A program made the position numbers and the translations under genes. Shown here one piece after another: positions 1 through 6,592 of a DNA stretch of 7,013 nt (the stretch's first letter is position 1; each line of letters begins with the position of its first letter). Under the pieces are notes generated by a model. That model did no database searches. It was not told where the DNA came from and was given only the letters and a program-made list of their open reading frames with translations. Source of the stretch: Deltaproteobacteria bacterium (GTDB taxonomy: Bacteria; Desulfobacterota; Binatia; UBA9968); assembly GCA_021323355.1 (NCBI GenBank), contig JAJONK010000287.1, forward strand, positions 1 through 7,013, read 5' to 3'.

Positions 1-21
1 ATCAGCCAGTTCGAGTCGCAT
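1..21 (-). CDS. Start of a third GrdE-like gene (partial, cut by window edge)
   Basis: Only seven codons are visible, reading MRLELAD from an ATG at 21-19. This closely matches the N-termini of the two complete GrdE-like proteins in the window, which begin MRLDLAEF and MKLDLAEF. The ATG lies six bases after the TAA stop of the selenoprotein gene (30-28), so the two genes are probably translationally coupled in one operon, in the GrdB/GrdE pairing expected of reductase component B. The ribosome-binding site is weak: a GGTGAG lies inside the upstream gene, about 13 bases before the ATG. The identification rests on seven residues plus context, so it is suggestive rather than proven. Confidence 0.6.
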
Positions 22-27
22 ACTTGC

Positions 28-1368
28 TTACCCGCTCACCGCCATATTCGGGGTAAATAGCGTCGGTCCCGTGACTTCGGATTCGAGCGCTTTCAACGCA
101 GTCTGAACGATCTCGCGCCGCAGCCGCGCATCGAGATCTTGCGGCAGGCTCGGATCGCCGCAAGGATGAGGTATGCTGACGCCTTTTACGATGCGGTTGG
201 CTCGCACCTGCTCGGCCACCGGATACATCGCACTTACCAGGGCTACGGGAAGTCCCGCCTTCTCGAGTTCTTTGCTCATCACAGCGCCGCTGCGACTACA
301 AGTCCCTCACGTGGCGACAAAGAGCACGCCCTCGACATTGTCCTTCTTCAGATCGGCGGCAATTTCCTGGCCGACGCGGCGCATCACCGCGGGGGAGCCC
401 TGATTGCCTGGAATAACGTAATAGGCCGGATACAGTTTGCCGGCGCCGATCACCCCTTCCGATTCTAACGACCGAAGCGCATCCAGCGGCACGCCATAGT
501 GCGGATTCTTGTTCATGTAGGCGACATTATAGCCGCCGTGAACAGCTTCCCATTTTCCCGGTTCGAGCTCTTTGAGCTCGGCGATATTGTATTTACGCCA
601 GTGGGTGTTGCGGTAGGTTTTGAACCGATCCGGATTGCCCCAGGGGACGACGCCGCTGGTCGTGATGACGGCAATGTTGCGGGCTTTTAAATTATCGAGA
701 GGCGGAGCCGGCGCAATATCGTCCCAGGCCTCCATCGGCACTTCAGTAGTGAAGGGCTCGTGATTGATCTTTTTCAGCAACATATCGATGGCGCGATCGG
801 CGCCGCTCCGATCGGTTTTTTCCAAACGCCGGATACCGCGGCTAAAGTAACCTTCCTGCAACGCCGGCCCGATGGTCTCGCCTCGAGCTAGCCGAGAGAC
901 AAATTTCGCCAGCGCCTTGAGCGCCTCGGTCATGCCGGCGGCGGTCTCTGTTGTCGGTAAACAGAAAACCCGAGGATCGGCCAGGTCGCGATAAGTGCCG
1001 ATGGCGGGATTTTCTTCGTGCATTGCGGTGACGCAGGGAATTTCCAGGATCGTGGCAATGGCGTGACAAATCTCGATGCAGCTCATGCCGTAACGCCCGG
1101 AATTAAACGCCGGACCGGCGACTAGCGCTTGCGCCCCTTGAGAGCGAACCGCTTCGAGGATTGCCTTGATGGCTTCCTCACTATGATCGTGAAAGTAGTT
1201 GTCGCCATAATAGATCGTGCATGCGACCTTAGTTTCAGCGCCGAGCTGCGACTGCAGCCCGCGCGCCGCGCCGGCGGCCTCTTCGATCACGCCGACGGAC
1301 ATGCCCGCCTTCTCTTCGCCTCCAAACCCGGCAAAGAACTGATTAACGACATGGACGATTGTGGTCAT
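28..1368 (-). CDS. grdB: GrdB-like selenoprotein, glycine/sarcosine/betaine reductase component B family (TGA at 309-307 read as selenocysteine)
   Basis: This is a 446-residue protein if the in-frame TGA at 309-307 is decoded as selenocysteine (Sec354); without read-through it stops at 353 residues. In classical glycine, sarcosine and betaine reductases GrdB pairs with GrdE, and its Sec takes part in reductive C-N cleavage that loads a carboxymethyl group onto selenoprotein A. Family landmarks visible here are NQFFAGFGGEEKA (residues 9-21), AGPAFNSGRYG (84-94), TSGVVPWGNPDR (237-248), HGGY (277-280), the redox site Sec354-Gly-Thr-Cys357, and after it NRIVKGVSIPHPCGDPSLP (391-409). The post-TGA part stays in frame and matches the GrdB C-terminus, and the total length fits the family. 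The ATG at 1368 has an ideal AAGGAGG eight bases upstream. Compared with the classical site as I remember it, a second Cys three residues after Cys357 is Ser360. The true substrate is unknown, and no GrdA, GrdC or GrdD gene is in view. Confidence 0.9.
278..296 (-). promoter_or_regulatory. SECIS-like hairpin directing selenocysteine insertion
   Basis: On the mRNA strand, bases 296-289 pair with 285-278 to give an 8-bp stem that includes two G-U wobbles, closed by the triloop GGC (288-286). The stem starts 10 bases after the TGA and the loop lies 18 bases after it, inside the coding region. Bacterial SECIS elements are hairpins of this kind just downstream of the UGA, with a G at the start of a small apical loop that binds SelB. 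The fold was made by eye, with no energy calculation. Confidence 0.7.
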
Positions 1369-1376
1369 CGAGAAAT

Positions 1377-1383
1377 CCTCCTT
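1377..1383 (-). promoter_or_regulatory. Strong ribosome-binding site of the grdB-like gene
   Basis: AAGGAGG on the minus strand ends eight bases before the ATG at 1368-1366. It is a near-perfect Shine-Dalgarno sequence and fixes the start of the selenoprotein. It is much stronger than the sites in front of the GrdE-like genes, so this subunit may be translated independently rather than by coupling to the gene upstream. Confidence 0.8.
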
Positions 1384-1474
1384 CGCTATGCGTTGGATAG
1401 AAGCACCGTATCATCTTCACGTATTCATCGATAGCCAGAGCGCTGCTCGAACAGTTTTGGAAAAGATGAATTAT

Positions 1475-1504
1475 GAAAGCTGAAAACAATTGAATTCTGC
1501 TTTC
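1475..1504 (-). other. Weak hairpin in the spacer before the grdB-like gene
   Basis: The 172-base spacer between the second GrdE-like gene and the selenoprotein gene is locally AT-rich. It holds an inverted repeat GAAAGC/GCTTTC, extended by three more pairs after one mismatch, around a 10-base loop. No U-run follows it on the minus strand, so it is not a classical intrinsic terminator. It might mark mRNA processing or weak attenuation, or be chance. I see no convincing promoter in this spacer, although it is long enough to hold one. Confidence 0.25.
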
Positions 1505-1540
1505 GATTTCCGCTTTTATCTTTATAATCTGAGCAGCCCG

Positions 1541-2800
1541 TTAATAATCCCTGCATACCCATCCTTGCTCGCCCCAAATGTCGGCTCCACCGATGATCAC
1601 ATCCCTTCCTTCCAGCGAGAGAGCGCCACGCGCCGGACTCGCGGGCACGCCGGGATAGGACAATACTTTGATCTCCTCGTACGGACCGATTACTTTGTCC
1701 ATCGCCGGCAGCTCGACGGCGCGATCCAAGCTGCCGGTCGTGACCACGCCATCGGCTTCCGGCAAATAGAAAAGCAGCGGGCTATCGCGGCCTTCCTTGC
1801 CGCCATGTTCATAGGTCACCAACACGGTTTTAATTCCGTTACGCTCGCACGCCTGCACGGTCAACATGACGTCGACGAAAGCATTGCCGCCGCCGATCCA
1901 GGTCAGCAGCGCTCCGTCGGCGCGAAACATTTTCGCCAGACGCGCAGCATTCTGCGCGCCGACTTCTTTCCCGTGCGCAGTCTCGAAACGGATGCGCTGC
2001 AAAATCACGCCGGCAAAGTTGAGATCTTTTCCATGGGCTTCGTACAGCCGCAGCACCAGCGGATGATTCTGCCAGTCCCACGTAGTTGGATAGTATCCGC
2101 GGCCTGAACGAGTGGTGTCCACCGTGATTGCGCCGTCAAAGAGCTCATTGGGATGGAGGAAGGTCGCCATCGATTGGCGCAGCGACAGGCCATAGTAGCC
2201 AACTCCCGAGTGAACATGCTGCGGATCGGTAATACAGCCTTGGACCAGCATCACTCTGGGCAGGCCGGGAGTTTCCGCGCTCAGATCGAAGCTGCGAACC
2301 GATTCAGACGAGAGTTCAACTGTTACTTGCGCCAGCCGCCGGGCGACTTTGTATTCGGCCAATTGAATCGCGGTATGCGCATCCAATTCTCCCAGGCCCG
2401 AGGCGAGGCGAAAGCTCACCACCAGATGCGCGTGAGCGCTGAAGCGCGAGATCTCTGCTGCGGCTCCCGTCATATCTAAAATGGCGCTGCGCTGCACGGT
2501 GGTGCCGGCGCGGATGGTGCCTTCGTACGCCGCCGCCGCAATCACCGTCATTCCCGAAAGCCGGTGCGTCGTCCCCTCTCCCACATCCGCAACCGGCCCG
2601 AGAACGCCAGGAAAGACCTGGCCGTTTCCCGAAACCTTATAGCGCGGCTCGACGATATCGCGAATGCCAGTAATGCGCGGATCCTGGAGCACCAGATCCA
2701 CCAATTCCGCTTCGTCCATATCCAACGTGCCGTTCCGGTATGCGAAACGCCCGCCCAGGCATAAATGCTTGACCGGAAATTCGGCGAGATCGAGTTTCAT
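1541..2800 (-). CDS. grdE: GrdE-like reductase component B proprotein, copy 2 (lacks a 16-residue segment)
   Basis: This 419-residue protein belongs to the glycine/sarcosine/betaine reductase component B alpha/beta (GrdE) family, whose classical members self-cleave to give a pyruvoyl-bearing subunit that partners GrdB. Family features visible are DIVEPRYKV (48-56), QVFPG (61-65), the GEGTTHRLSG block (75-84), HPNELFDGAI (216-225), WDWQNHP (241-247), HGKDLNF (256-262) and GIKTVLVTYEHGGK (322-335). It is clearly paralogous to the gene at 5367-4063. It lacks 16 residues that the paralogue has between RRI and TGIRDIVEPR, giving LQDPRITGIRDIVEPR with the frame intact. The residue aligned with the pyruvoyl-forming Cys of classical GrdE, placed from memory, is Thr230. 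It ends in a Trp-x-Cys-x-x-Tyr tail shared with its paralogue. An AGGT nine bases upstream supports the ATG at 2800; the preceding stop is 42 bases away, and the grdB-like gene follows. Confidence 0.85.
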   Translation of the reverse strand: MKLDLAEFPVKHLCLGGRFAYRNGTLDMDEAELVDLVLQDPRITGIRDIVEPRYKVSGNGQVFPGVLGPVADVGEGTTHRLSGMTVIAAAAYEGTIRAGTTVQRSAILDMTGAAAEISRFSAHAHLVVSFRLASGLGELDAHTAIQLAEYKVARRLAQVTVELSSESVRSFDLSAETPGLPRVMLVQGCITDPQHVHSGVGYYGLSLRQSMATFLHPNELFDGAITVDTTRSGRGYYPTTWDWQNHPLVLRLYEAHGKDLNFAGVILQRIRFETAHGKEVGAQNAARLAKMFRADGALLTWIGGGNAFVDVMLTVQACERNGIKTVLVTYEHGGKEGRDSPLLFYLPEADGVVTTGSLDRAVELPAMDKVIGPYEEIKVLSYPGVPASPARGALSLEGRDVIIGGADIWGEQGWVCRDY

Positions 2801-2842
2801 GCCTGGATTACCTATTCGGCGTCTGCAAGTCGTTAAAGACAG

Positions 2843-3916
2843 CTATCGCGCACCGACTATCTTGGCAAATTCCTCGACGTAGGCTTTGAGATTAGGTCCG
2901 AGCTTGGGAGTTACCACGTAGTCAGGCTGAAGTTGAAATTCCTGAAATTTGCTGCGCACTCCCTTCATCGCAACCCCTTTCCCGAGTTTGCCTGCCAACA
3001 CTGTTTGCCCTTCTTCCGAAAGTACCCAATCGGCGAAAAGCAATGCCGCATGCGGATGCGGCGAGTTCCTGGCAAGAAACAAACCCTCGGGCTTTACGAT
3101 CTTCGGCGCTAATACTTTGAATCCCAACGGCGCTCCCTTATCGCGAATGGCCGCGGAGGTTTCGCCATTGATAGCGATGCCGATGGGATACTCGCCTGAA
3201 CTCACCACCTGAGTGGTCAAAGCGCCGCCGCGCCTGAAGCTGAGATCCTGCTTGCGCAGCTTCGTCAGATAGTCCACCGACTTCTCCCGTCCCCATGCCT
3301 GCTCCATCGCTGCCAGAATGTAGCCGGCTTCGGGGTCGAACAGCAGTTTGCCTTTCCACGACGGATCGAGAAGCGCGTCATAAGTTTGCGGCACCGACTC
3401 GGGCTTGACCAAAGTTGTGTTGTAAACCAACGCGGTGGTCAAATAATACATGCTGTGCCACGAGCCGCTCGGATCATAGGTCCCATCATAGAATCGATCC
3501 CGAGCGGCCAAGGCGTAAGTATGGACTAAATATTCATTGATGAGCTGGTAACCGTAGCTCGAATCGACCTGGATCGCGTCCACGGCATGGCTGCCGGCAC
3601 GCGCCTCGGTGAGCGAGCGGTTAAGAATTCCCTCGCGTGGCGCGTAGTAGTGTTTTAGATTCAAGAATGGATAGCGCGCATTGAAAGCCTTGCCGAGCTC
3701 GCTAAATTCATTGACCAAAATAGTTCCATAATAAACCAGCTCGCCTTCCTTTTGAGCTCCCTTGACGAGAAAACTTTGTTTGTCCTGAGGATTTAGCGTG
3801 CTGACTTTCGCCGTCACCTCTGACATAGTCGCTGCGCCGCTACTGCCTGCCATAAGAATGAACAGCAATGACTGGCATAACGTTAAAACTCCGAGGACCT
3901 TTATCATTTTACGCAC
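2843..3916 (-). CDS. Exported extracellular solute-binding protein, Fbp/AfuA-like type
   Basis: This is a 357-residue periplasmic solute-binding protein of an ABC importer. The N-terminus is basic (MRKMIK), followed by a hydrophobic stretch to about residue 23 and a small-residue region (GSSGAAT) that fits a Sec signal peptide. The mature part has the order seen in iron/polyamine-type binding proteins: LVYYGT (60-65), then VDAIQVDSS, a GTYDPSGSWHSMYYLTTALVYNT strand-loop region, a SWKGKLLFDP motif, and FADWVLSEEGQ near the C-terminus. The start is GTG at 3916 with AGGT seven bases upstream; an ATG at 3907 is an alternative giving 354 residues. It lies between two GrdE-like genes with no permease or ATPase gene beside it, so it is an orphan binding protein here. 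Family members bind iron, thiamine, phosphonates or polyamines. Context suggests it binds the reductase substrate, but nothing visible identifies the ligand. Confidence 0.85.
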   Translation of the reverse strand: MRKMIKVLGVLTLCQSLLFILMAGSSGAATMSEVTAKVSTLNPQDKQSFLVKGAQKEGELVYYGTILVNEFSELGKAFNARYPFLNLKHYYAPREGILNRSLTEARAGSHAVDAIQVDSSYGYQLINEYLVHTYALAARDRFYDGTYDPSGSWHSMYYLTTALVYNTTLVKPESVPQTYDALLDPSWKGKLLFDPEAGYILAAMEQAWGREKSVDYLTKLRKQDLSFRRGGALTTQVVSSGEYPIGIAINGETSAAIRDKGAPLGFKVLAPKIVKPEGLFLARNSPHPHAALLFADWVLSEEGQTVLAGKLGKGVAMKGVRSKFQEFQLQPDYVVTPKLGPNLKAYVEEFAKIVGAR

Positions 3917-3939
3917 CGTCGTACCTGCCTTTCACTCAC

Positions 3940-3967
3940 CTAATATGATCGAACCAGTATGATTCAA
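3940..3967 (-). promoter_or_regulatory. Possible sigma-70-type promoter before the Fbp-like gene
   Basis: Within the 146-base spacer after GrdE-like copy 1, the minus strand shows TTGAAT (3967-3962), a 16-base gap and TATTAG (3945-3940). Each box matches the consensus at four of six positions. The position, just upstream of the GTG start, is sensible, but the match is weak and could be chance. No clear terminator was seen in this spacer. Confidence 0.2.
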
Positions 3968-4062
3968 AATTCATTCGTAGAGGCTTCAGCCAAAATCCGC
4001 AGGAATAGATACTGTTTACTCCCCGCTTGATGCTTGCGGCGATTGAACTGCGATAACCCGTT

Positions 4063-5367
4063 TCAGTAAGCATCGCATCGCCAGCTTTGACTTCCCCAAT
4101 TGTCGACGCCGCCGATCAACATGTCGCGCGCATCCAGGGTTATTTTCCCCATGGCTGGGACAACCGGCGCTCCGGGGTAAGTCAAAATCGAAAATTCCTT
4201 ATAAGGGCCGACCACACGCTCGGGCGCGGAAAGTTCGAGCCAACGATCTCTGCTGCCACTGCTGACTACCGCATCAGCCTGCGGCAGATAATAAAGCAAC
4301 GGTGAATCGACACCGTCCTTGCCACCGAACTCGTAGGTGATCAGCACGGTTTTGATGCCGCGCTGTTCGCAAGCGCGAATGGTCAGCATCAATTCAACGA
4401 ATGCATTGCCGGAACCAATCCACGCAACCAGCGCGCCGGCGGCCCCGAGGGTCGCTGCCAGCTGGGATGCGCTATGCGCCGCCACCTCCTTCCCCAGGAA
4501 AGTGTCGAATTGAATGCGTTCTAGGATCACGCCGAGAAAATTAATCTGTTTGCCGTGCTGGCGGCACAATCCCAGTGCCAACGGATGATTTTGCCAGTCC
4601 CAAGTAATCGGGAAATGGCCGACAGCTCGAGTAGCGGTTACGGTGATCGCGCCGTCGAGTAGTTCGTTAGGGTGCACAAATGTCGCCAGTGAATCGCGAA
4701 TCGGCAAGCCATAGTAACTCACGCCCGAGTGAACGTTATGGCTATCCGTGAGACAACCTTGAATCAACACGACCGCCGGCAAGTCCGGCCACGTATCGCT
4801 TAAATCGAAGGCTTCGGTGTTTTCGGCGTTGTGGCCGACGGTGAGTTCGCCAAGTCGCTGCGCTACCTTCAGCTCCGCGCCTTGAATCGCCTGATGCGCG
4901 TCGAGATCGGACAGCGTTTCTTTAAGGCGCATCACCAGCACCAGCCCGAGCAGCGAACTAAACCGCGAAGCAGCCGCGCCCGGTCCCCACATATCCAGAA
5001 GCGCGCTTCTCTGCACCGCGAGACCGGCGCGGACCGTCCCCTCGTAGGCAGCAGTGGCTATCACCGCCATACCGGAGAGACGATGGGTTGTACCCTCACC
5101 GACATGCTCTACCGGGTTTAACGAGCCCGGAAACACCTGACCCTGGCAACCCACTTTCACCCGCGGCTCGACGATGTCGCGAATTCCTGTCACCCGGACT
5201 TTCTCGCCTGGATGAACCACCTCCAGGGACGCATCTTCGATGCGTCGGTCCTCCAACATTAGATCGGTCAAGGCTCGCTGATCCACTTCCACAATCCCGC
5301 CGTCATAATGAAACCTTTTTCCTAGGTGAATCTGTTTCACCGGAAACTCGGCGAGATCTAGCCGCAT
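4063..5367 (-). CDS. grdE: GrdE-like reductase component B proprotein, copy 1 (full-length form)
   Basis: This 434-residue GrdE-family protein is the subunit that pairs with GrdB in component B of glycine/sarcosine/betaine reductases. The frame is open to an upstream ATG at 5394, but the start is placed at 5367: it aligns with the N-termini of the other two GrdE-like genes, and it sits four bases after the TAG of the preceding gene, which implies coupling. Landmarks are DIVEPRVKV (64-72), QVFPG (77-81), GEGTTHRLSG (90-99), HPNELLDGAI (232-241), WDWQNHP (256-262), HGKQINF (271-277) and GIKTVLITYEFGGKDG (337-352). The position I align with the classical pyruvoyl-forming Cys is Thr246. Cysteines shared with copy 2 are Cys205, Cys333 and Cys431, the last in a Trp-x-Cys-x-x-Tyr tail. 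Whether the protein self-cleaves cannot be told from the sequence. Confidence 0.85.
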   Translation of the reverse strand: MRLDLAEFPVKQIHLGKRFHYDGGIVEVDQRALTDLMLEDRRIEDASLEVVHPGEKVRVTGIRDIVEPRVKVGCQGQVFPGSLNPVEHVGEGTTHRLSGMAVIATAAYEGTVRAGLAVQRSALLDMWGPGAAASRFSSLLGLVLVMRLKETLSDLDAHQAIQGAELKVAQRLGELTVGHNAENTEAFDLSDTWPDLPAVVLIQGCLTDSHNVHSGVSYYGLPIRDSLATFVHPNELLDGAITVTATRAVGHFPITWDWQNHPLALGLCRQHGKQINFLGVILERIQFDTFLGKEVAAHSASQLAATLGAAGALVAWIGSGNAFVELMLTIRACEQRGIKTVLITYEFGGKDGVDSPLLYYLPQADAVVSSGSRDRWLELSAPERVVGPYKEFSILTYPGAPVVPAMGKITLDARDMLIGGVDNWGSQSWRCDAY

Positions 5368-5371
5368 CGGT

Positions 5372-6358
5372 CTACCGCGAACGTTCAAAGGCACCTTCTT
5401 TCTCTAGCTTGCGGACGAGCCGATCGTCGACCAAGTCTTCGGCTTTGAGCTGGCGAATTTTCTCGTTGCTGGTTCCGAGCAAGCGGATGGCATTGCGGAT
5501 GCCGTCGGCGTTCGGATAAATGCGCCGCTCATAAAGCGTCCGCATGAGCTCATAGCCTTCTTCCGCATCCTGGAAGCGCGCCAAGCGCAGTCCTTTATGG
5601 AGACTGGTCATGACACTGGTCTTGTTTTCCGGCTTCTCGATGTATGCCGTAGCCTGGGTCATGGCTCGAAGCACCTTTTCAACCGTTTCCGGTGACGATT
5701 TGAGAAAGCTCCGCCGCACGAAGACGCCGGTGCTTTGATAGGGAATCTTCAAGCTGGCAAGATCGGCGAGCACATTGAATCCCTGACGCTTCATGAGCGC
5801 TCCGAAGGTATAGCCCAAGTAAGTACCCTCGATCAGGTTGGTGGCCAGCGCCTGCGCTAGAACCGCTTCATCGCCGACGATTCTCAGGTTGATTCCATCA
5901 CGTTTGGGCTCGATGCCCCAGTGATCCAACACCAGCATCGTAATCATCCAGATGCCGCCGCCGATGCTTTGGACACCGATGTTCCGGCCTTTCAACTGTG
6001 CGGGAGTTTTGATCTGCGGATGAACGACGAACGTACCGGTAAGCCGATTGACCAAGCCGGCAACGAATACACCGTCCAAGCCGCCGGCCACCGCACCAAG
6101 CGTAACGCCCGTGCCGGAACCGAAATAAAATTGCGACTCACCTGCGGCTAACGCCGAAAGCGCAACGTTCCCCGCGCGGACATACACAAGGCGCGCGTCC
6201 AGATCCTGTTTGCGGAAAAACCCCTGGTCTTCGGCGACTAGAAGAGCGCCCGCGGTTCGTTCATTGAAACTAGCGTACGAAATAACCGTCTGCGTAGCCG
6301 CTTGGCCGTATGAAGCTATAAGTAGCAGCGCAATGGTGAAACTTATTCGAAGACGCAT
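5372..6358 (-). CDS. Exported ABC solute-binding protein, NMT1/THI5-SsuA type
   Basis: This 328-residue periplasmic binding protein belongs to the NMT1/SsuA/TauA class, whose members bind pyrimidine precursors, sulfonates, nitrate or various organic acids. The ATG at 6358 is chosen because GGAGG ends exactly six bases before it; a TTG at 6364 abuts that site directly and is unlikely. Residues 1-20 form a signal peptide (MRLRIS, a hydrophobic core, then GQA before the mature ATQ). Typical features are EDQGFFRKQDLDARLVYV, where the chain folds into the first lobe, the LKGRNIGVQSIGGG ligand-side loop, GTYLGYTFGALMKRQGFNVL, and a helical C-terminus with multiple charged residues. No permease or ATPase is adjacent. 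It is followed after four bases by GrdE-like copy 1 and so is probably in the same transcript. Its ligand is not determinable here. Confidence 0.88.
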   Translation of the reverse strand: MRLRISFTIALLLIASYGQAATQTVISYASFNERTAGALLVAEDQGFFRKQDLDARLVYVRAGNVALSALAAGESQFYFGSGTGVTLGAVAGGLDGVFVAGLVNRLTGTFVVHPQIKTPAQLKGRNIGVQSIGGGIWMITMLVLDHWGIEPKRDGINLRIVGDEAVLAQALATNLIEGTYLGYTFGALMKRQGFNVLADLASLKIPYQSTGVFVRRSFLKSSPETVEKVLRAMTQATAYIEKPENKTSVMTSLHKGLRLARFQDAEEGYELMRTLYERRIYPNADGIRNAIRLLGTSNEKIRQLKAEDLVDDRLVRKLEKEGAFERSR

Positions 6359-6364
6359 TATCAA

Positions 6365-6369
6365 CCTCC
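6365..6369 (-). promoter_or_regulatory. Ribosome-binding site fixing the start of the NMT1-like gene
   Basis: GGAGG on the minus strand is separated by six bases (TTGATA) from the ATG at 6358-6356. The near-ideal spacing selects that ATG over the in-frame TTG at 6364, which directly abuts the site. Confidence 0.8.
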
Positions 6370-6376
6370 ACGGATT

Positions 6377-6404
6377 CTTATACTACTACCGTTCAATGGT
6401 TCAA
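6377..6404 (-). promoter_or_regulatory. Possible promoter embedded in the GTTCAA repeat array
   Basis: On the minus strand a TTGAAC (6404-6399), which is one unit of the repeat array, is followed after 16 bases by TATAAG (6382-6377). The second box matches the -10 consensus at five of six positions and the first matches -35 at four of six. Transcription would begin right at the ribosome-binding site, leaving a very short leader, which weakens the case. Confidence 0.2.
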
Positions 6405-6428
6405 AGGTTCAATAGTTCAACGTCAGAG
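6391..6428. repeat. GTTCAANN octamer array, left arm of an inverted repeat
   Basis: Four perfect head-to-tail octamers of the form GTTCAANN occupy 6391-6422, followed by TCAGAG. The whole 38-base arm matches the reverse complement of 6555-6592 at 33 positions, with four of the five mismatches in the variable last two bases of each octamer. It lies in the spacer between the ubiD-like gene and the binding-protein gene. Confidence 0.85.
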
Positions 6429-6554
6429 GCCACTGCAGGTTCAATCATTCCAGCTGTTCCATACGTTCCGATGGTTAAGATACCTGGAACGGCTTGGCGC
6501 TTTACATTCGAATTTTGAATATCAGGAAGATTGAAGCGATTGGAATTTCAGCAA

Positions 6555-6592
6555 CTCTGACCTTGAACTGTTGAACCGTTGAACGACTGAAC
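6555..6592. repeat. Inverse octamer array (TTGAACNN), right arm of the inverted repeat
   Basis: This arm holds TTGAACTG, TTGAACCG, TTGAACGA and the degenerate CTGAAC, preceded by CTCTGAC. It is the reverse-complement partner of 6391-6428. The 126 bases between the arms carry degraded TTCAA/TTCCA-like pieces and no gene. The pair could be a small non-autonomous element, a recombination-prone repeat or a long RNA stem. Confidence 0.85.

Noticed and set aside
28..282. Independent 84-residue protein starting at a GTG at 282
   Set aside because: It is in frame with the gene upstream across the TGA and corresponds to the conserved GrdB C-terminus, so it is the second part of the selenoprotein.
1490..2107. 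205-codon open frame on the plus strand
   Set aside because: It lies opposite GrdE-like copy 2, shows no recognisable domain or ribosome-binding site, and looks like an antisense shadow. The same applies to the other plus-strand frames.
4063..4065. TGA at the end of GrdE-like copy 1 as a second selenocysteine codon
   Set aside because: The paralogue ends at the same point with TAA (1543-1541), and the reading after this TGA shows no family similarity and soon meets a stop. It is an ordinary stop codon.
4049..4077. Inverted repeat TGCGAT/ATCGCA around the stop of GrdE-like copy 1 as a terminator
   Set aside because: It has only six pairs, a 17-base loop and no U-run, so it is within what chance would give.
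5368..5394. Upstream ATG at 5394 as the start of GrdE-like copy 1
   Set aside because: The extra nine residues overlap the end of the binding-protein gene and have no counterpart in the other two GrdE-like genes, which begin at the equivalent of the ATG at 5367.
6429..6554. Hidden small gene or RNA between the octamer arms
   Set aside because: No frame with a plausible start and ribosome-binding site was seen; the stretch consists of degraded TTCAA/TTCCA-like pieces. No tRNA, rRNA or CRISPR pattern was found anywhere in the window.
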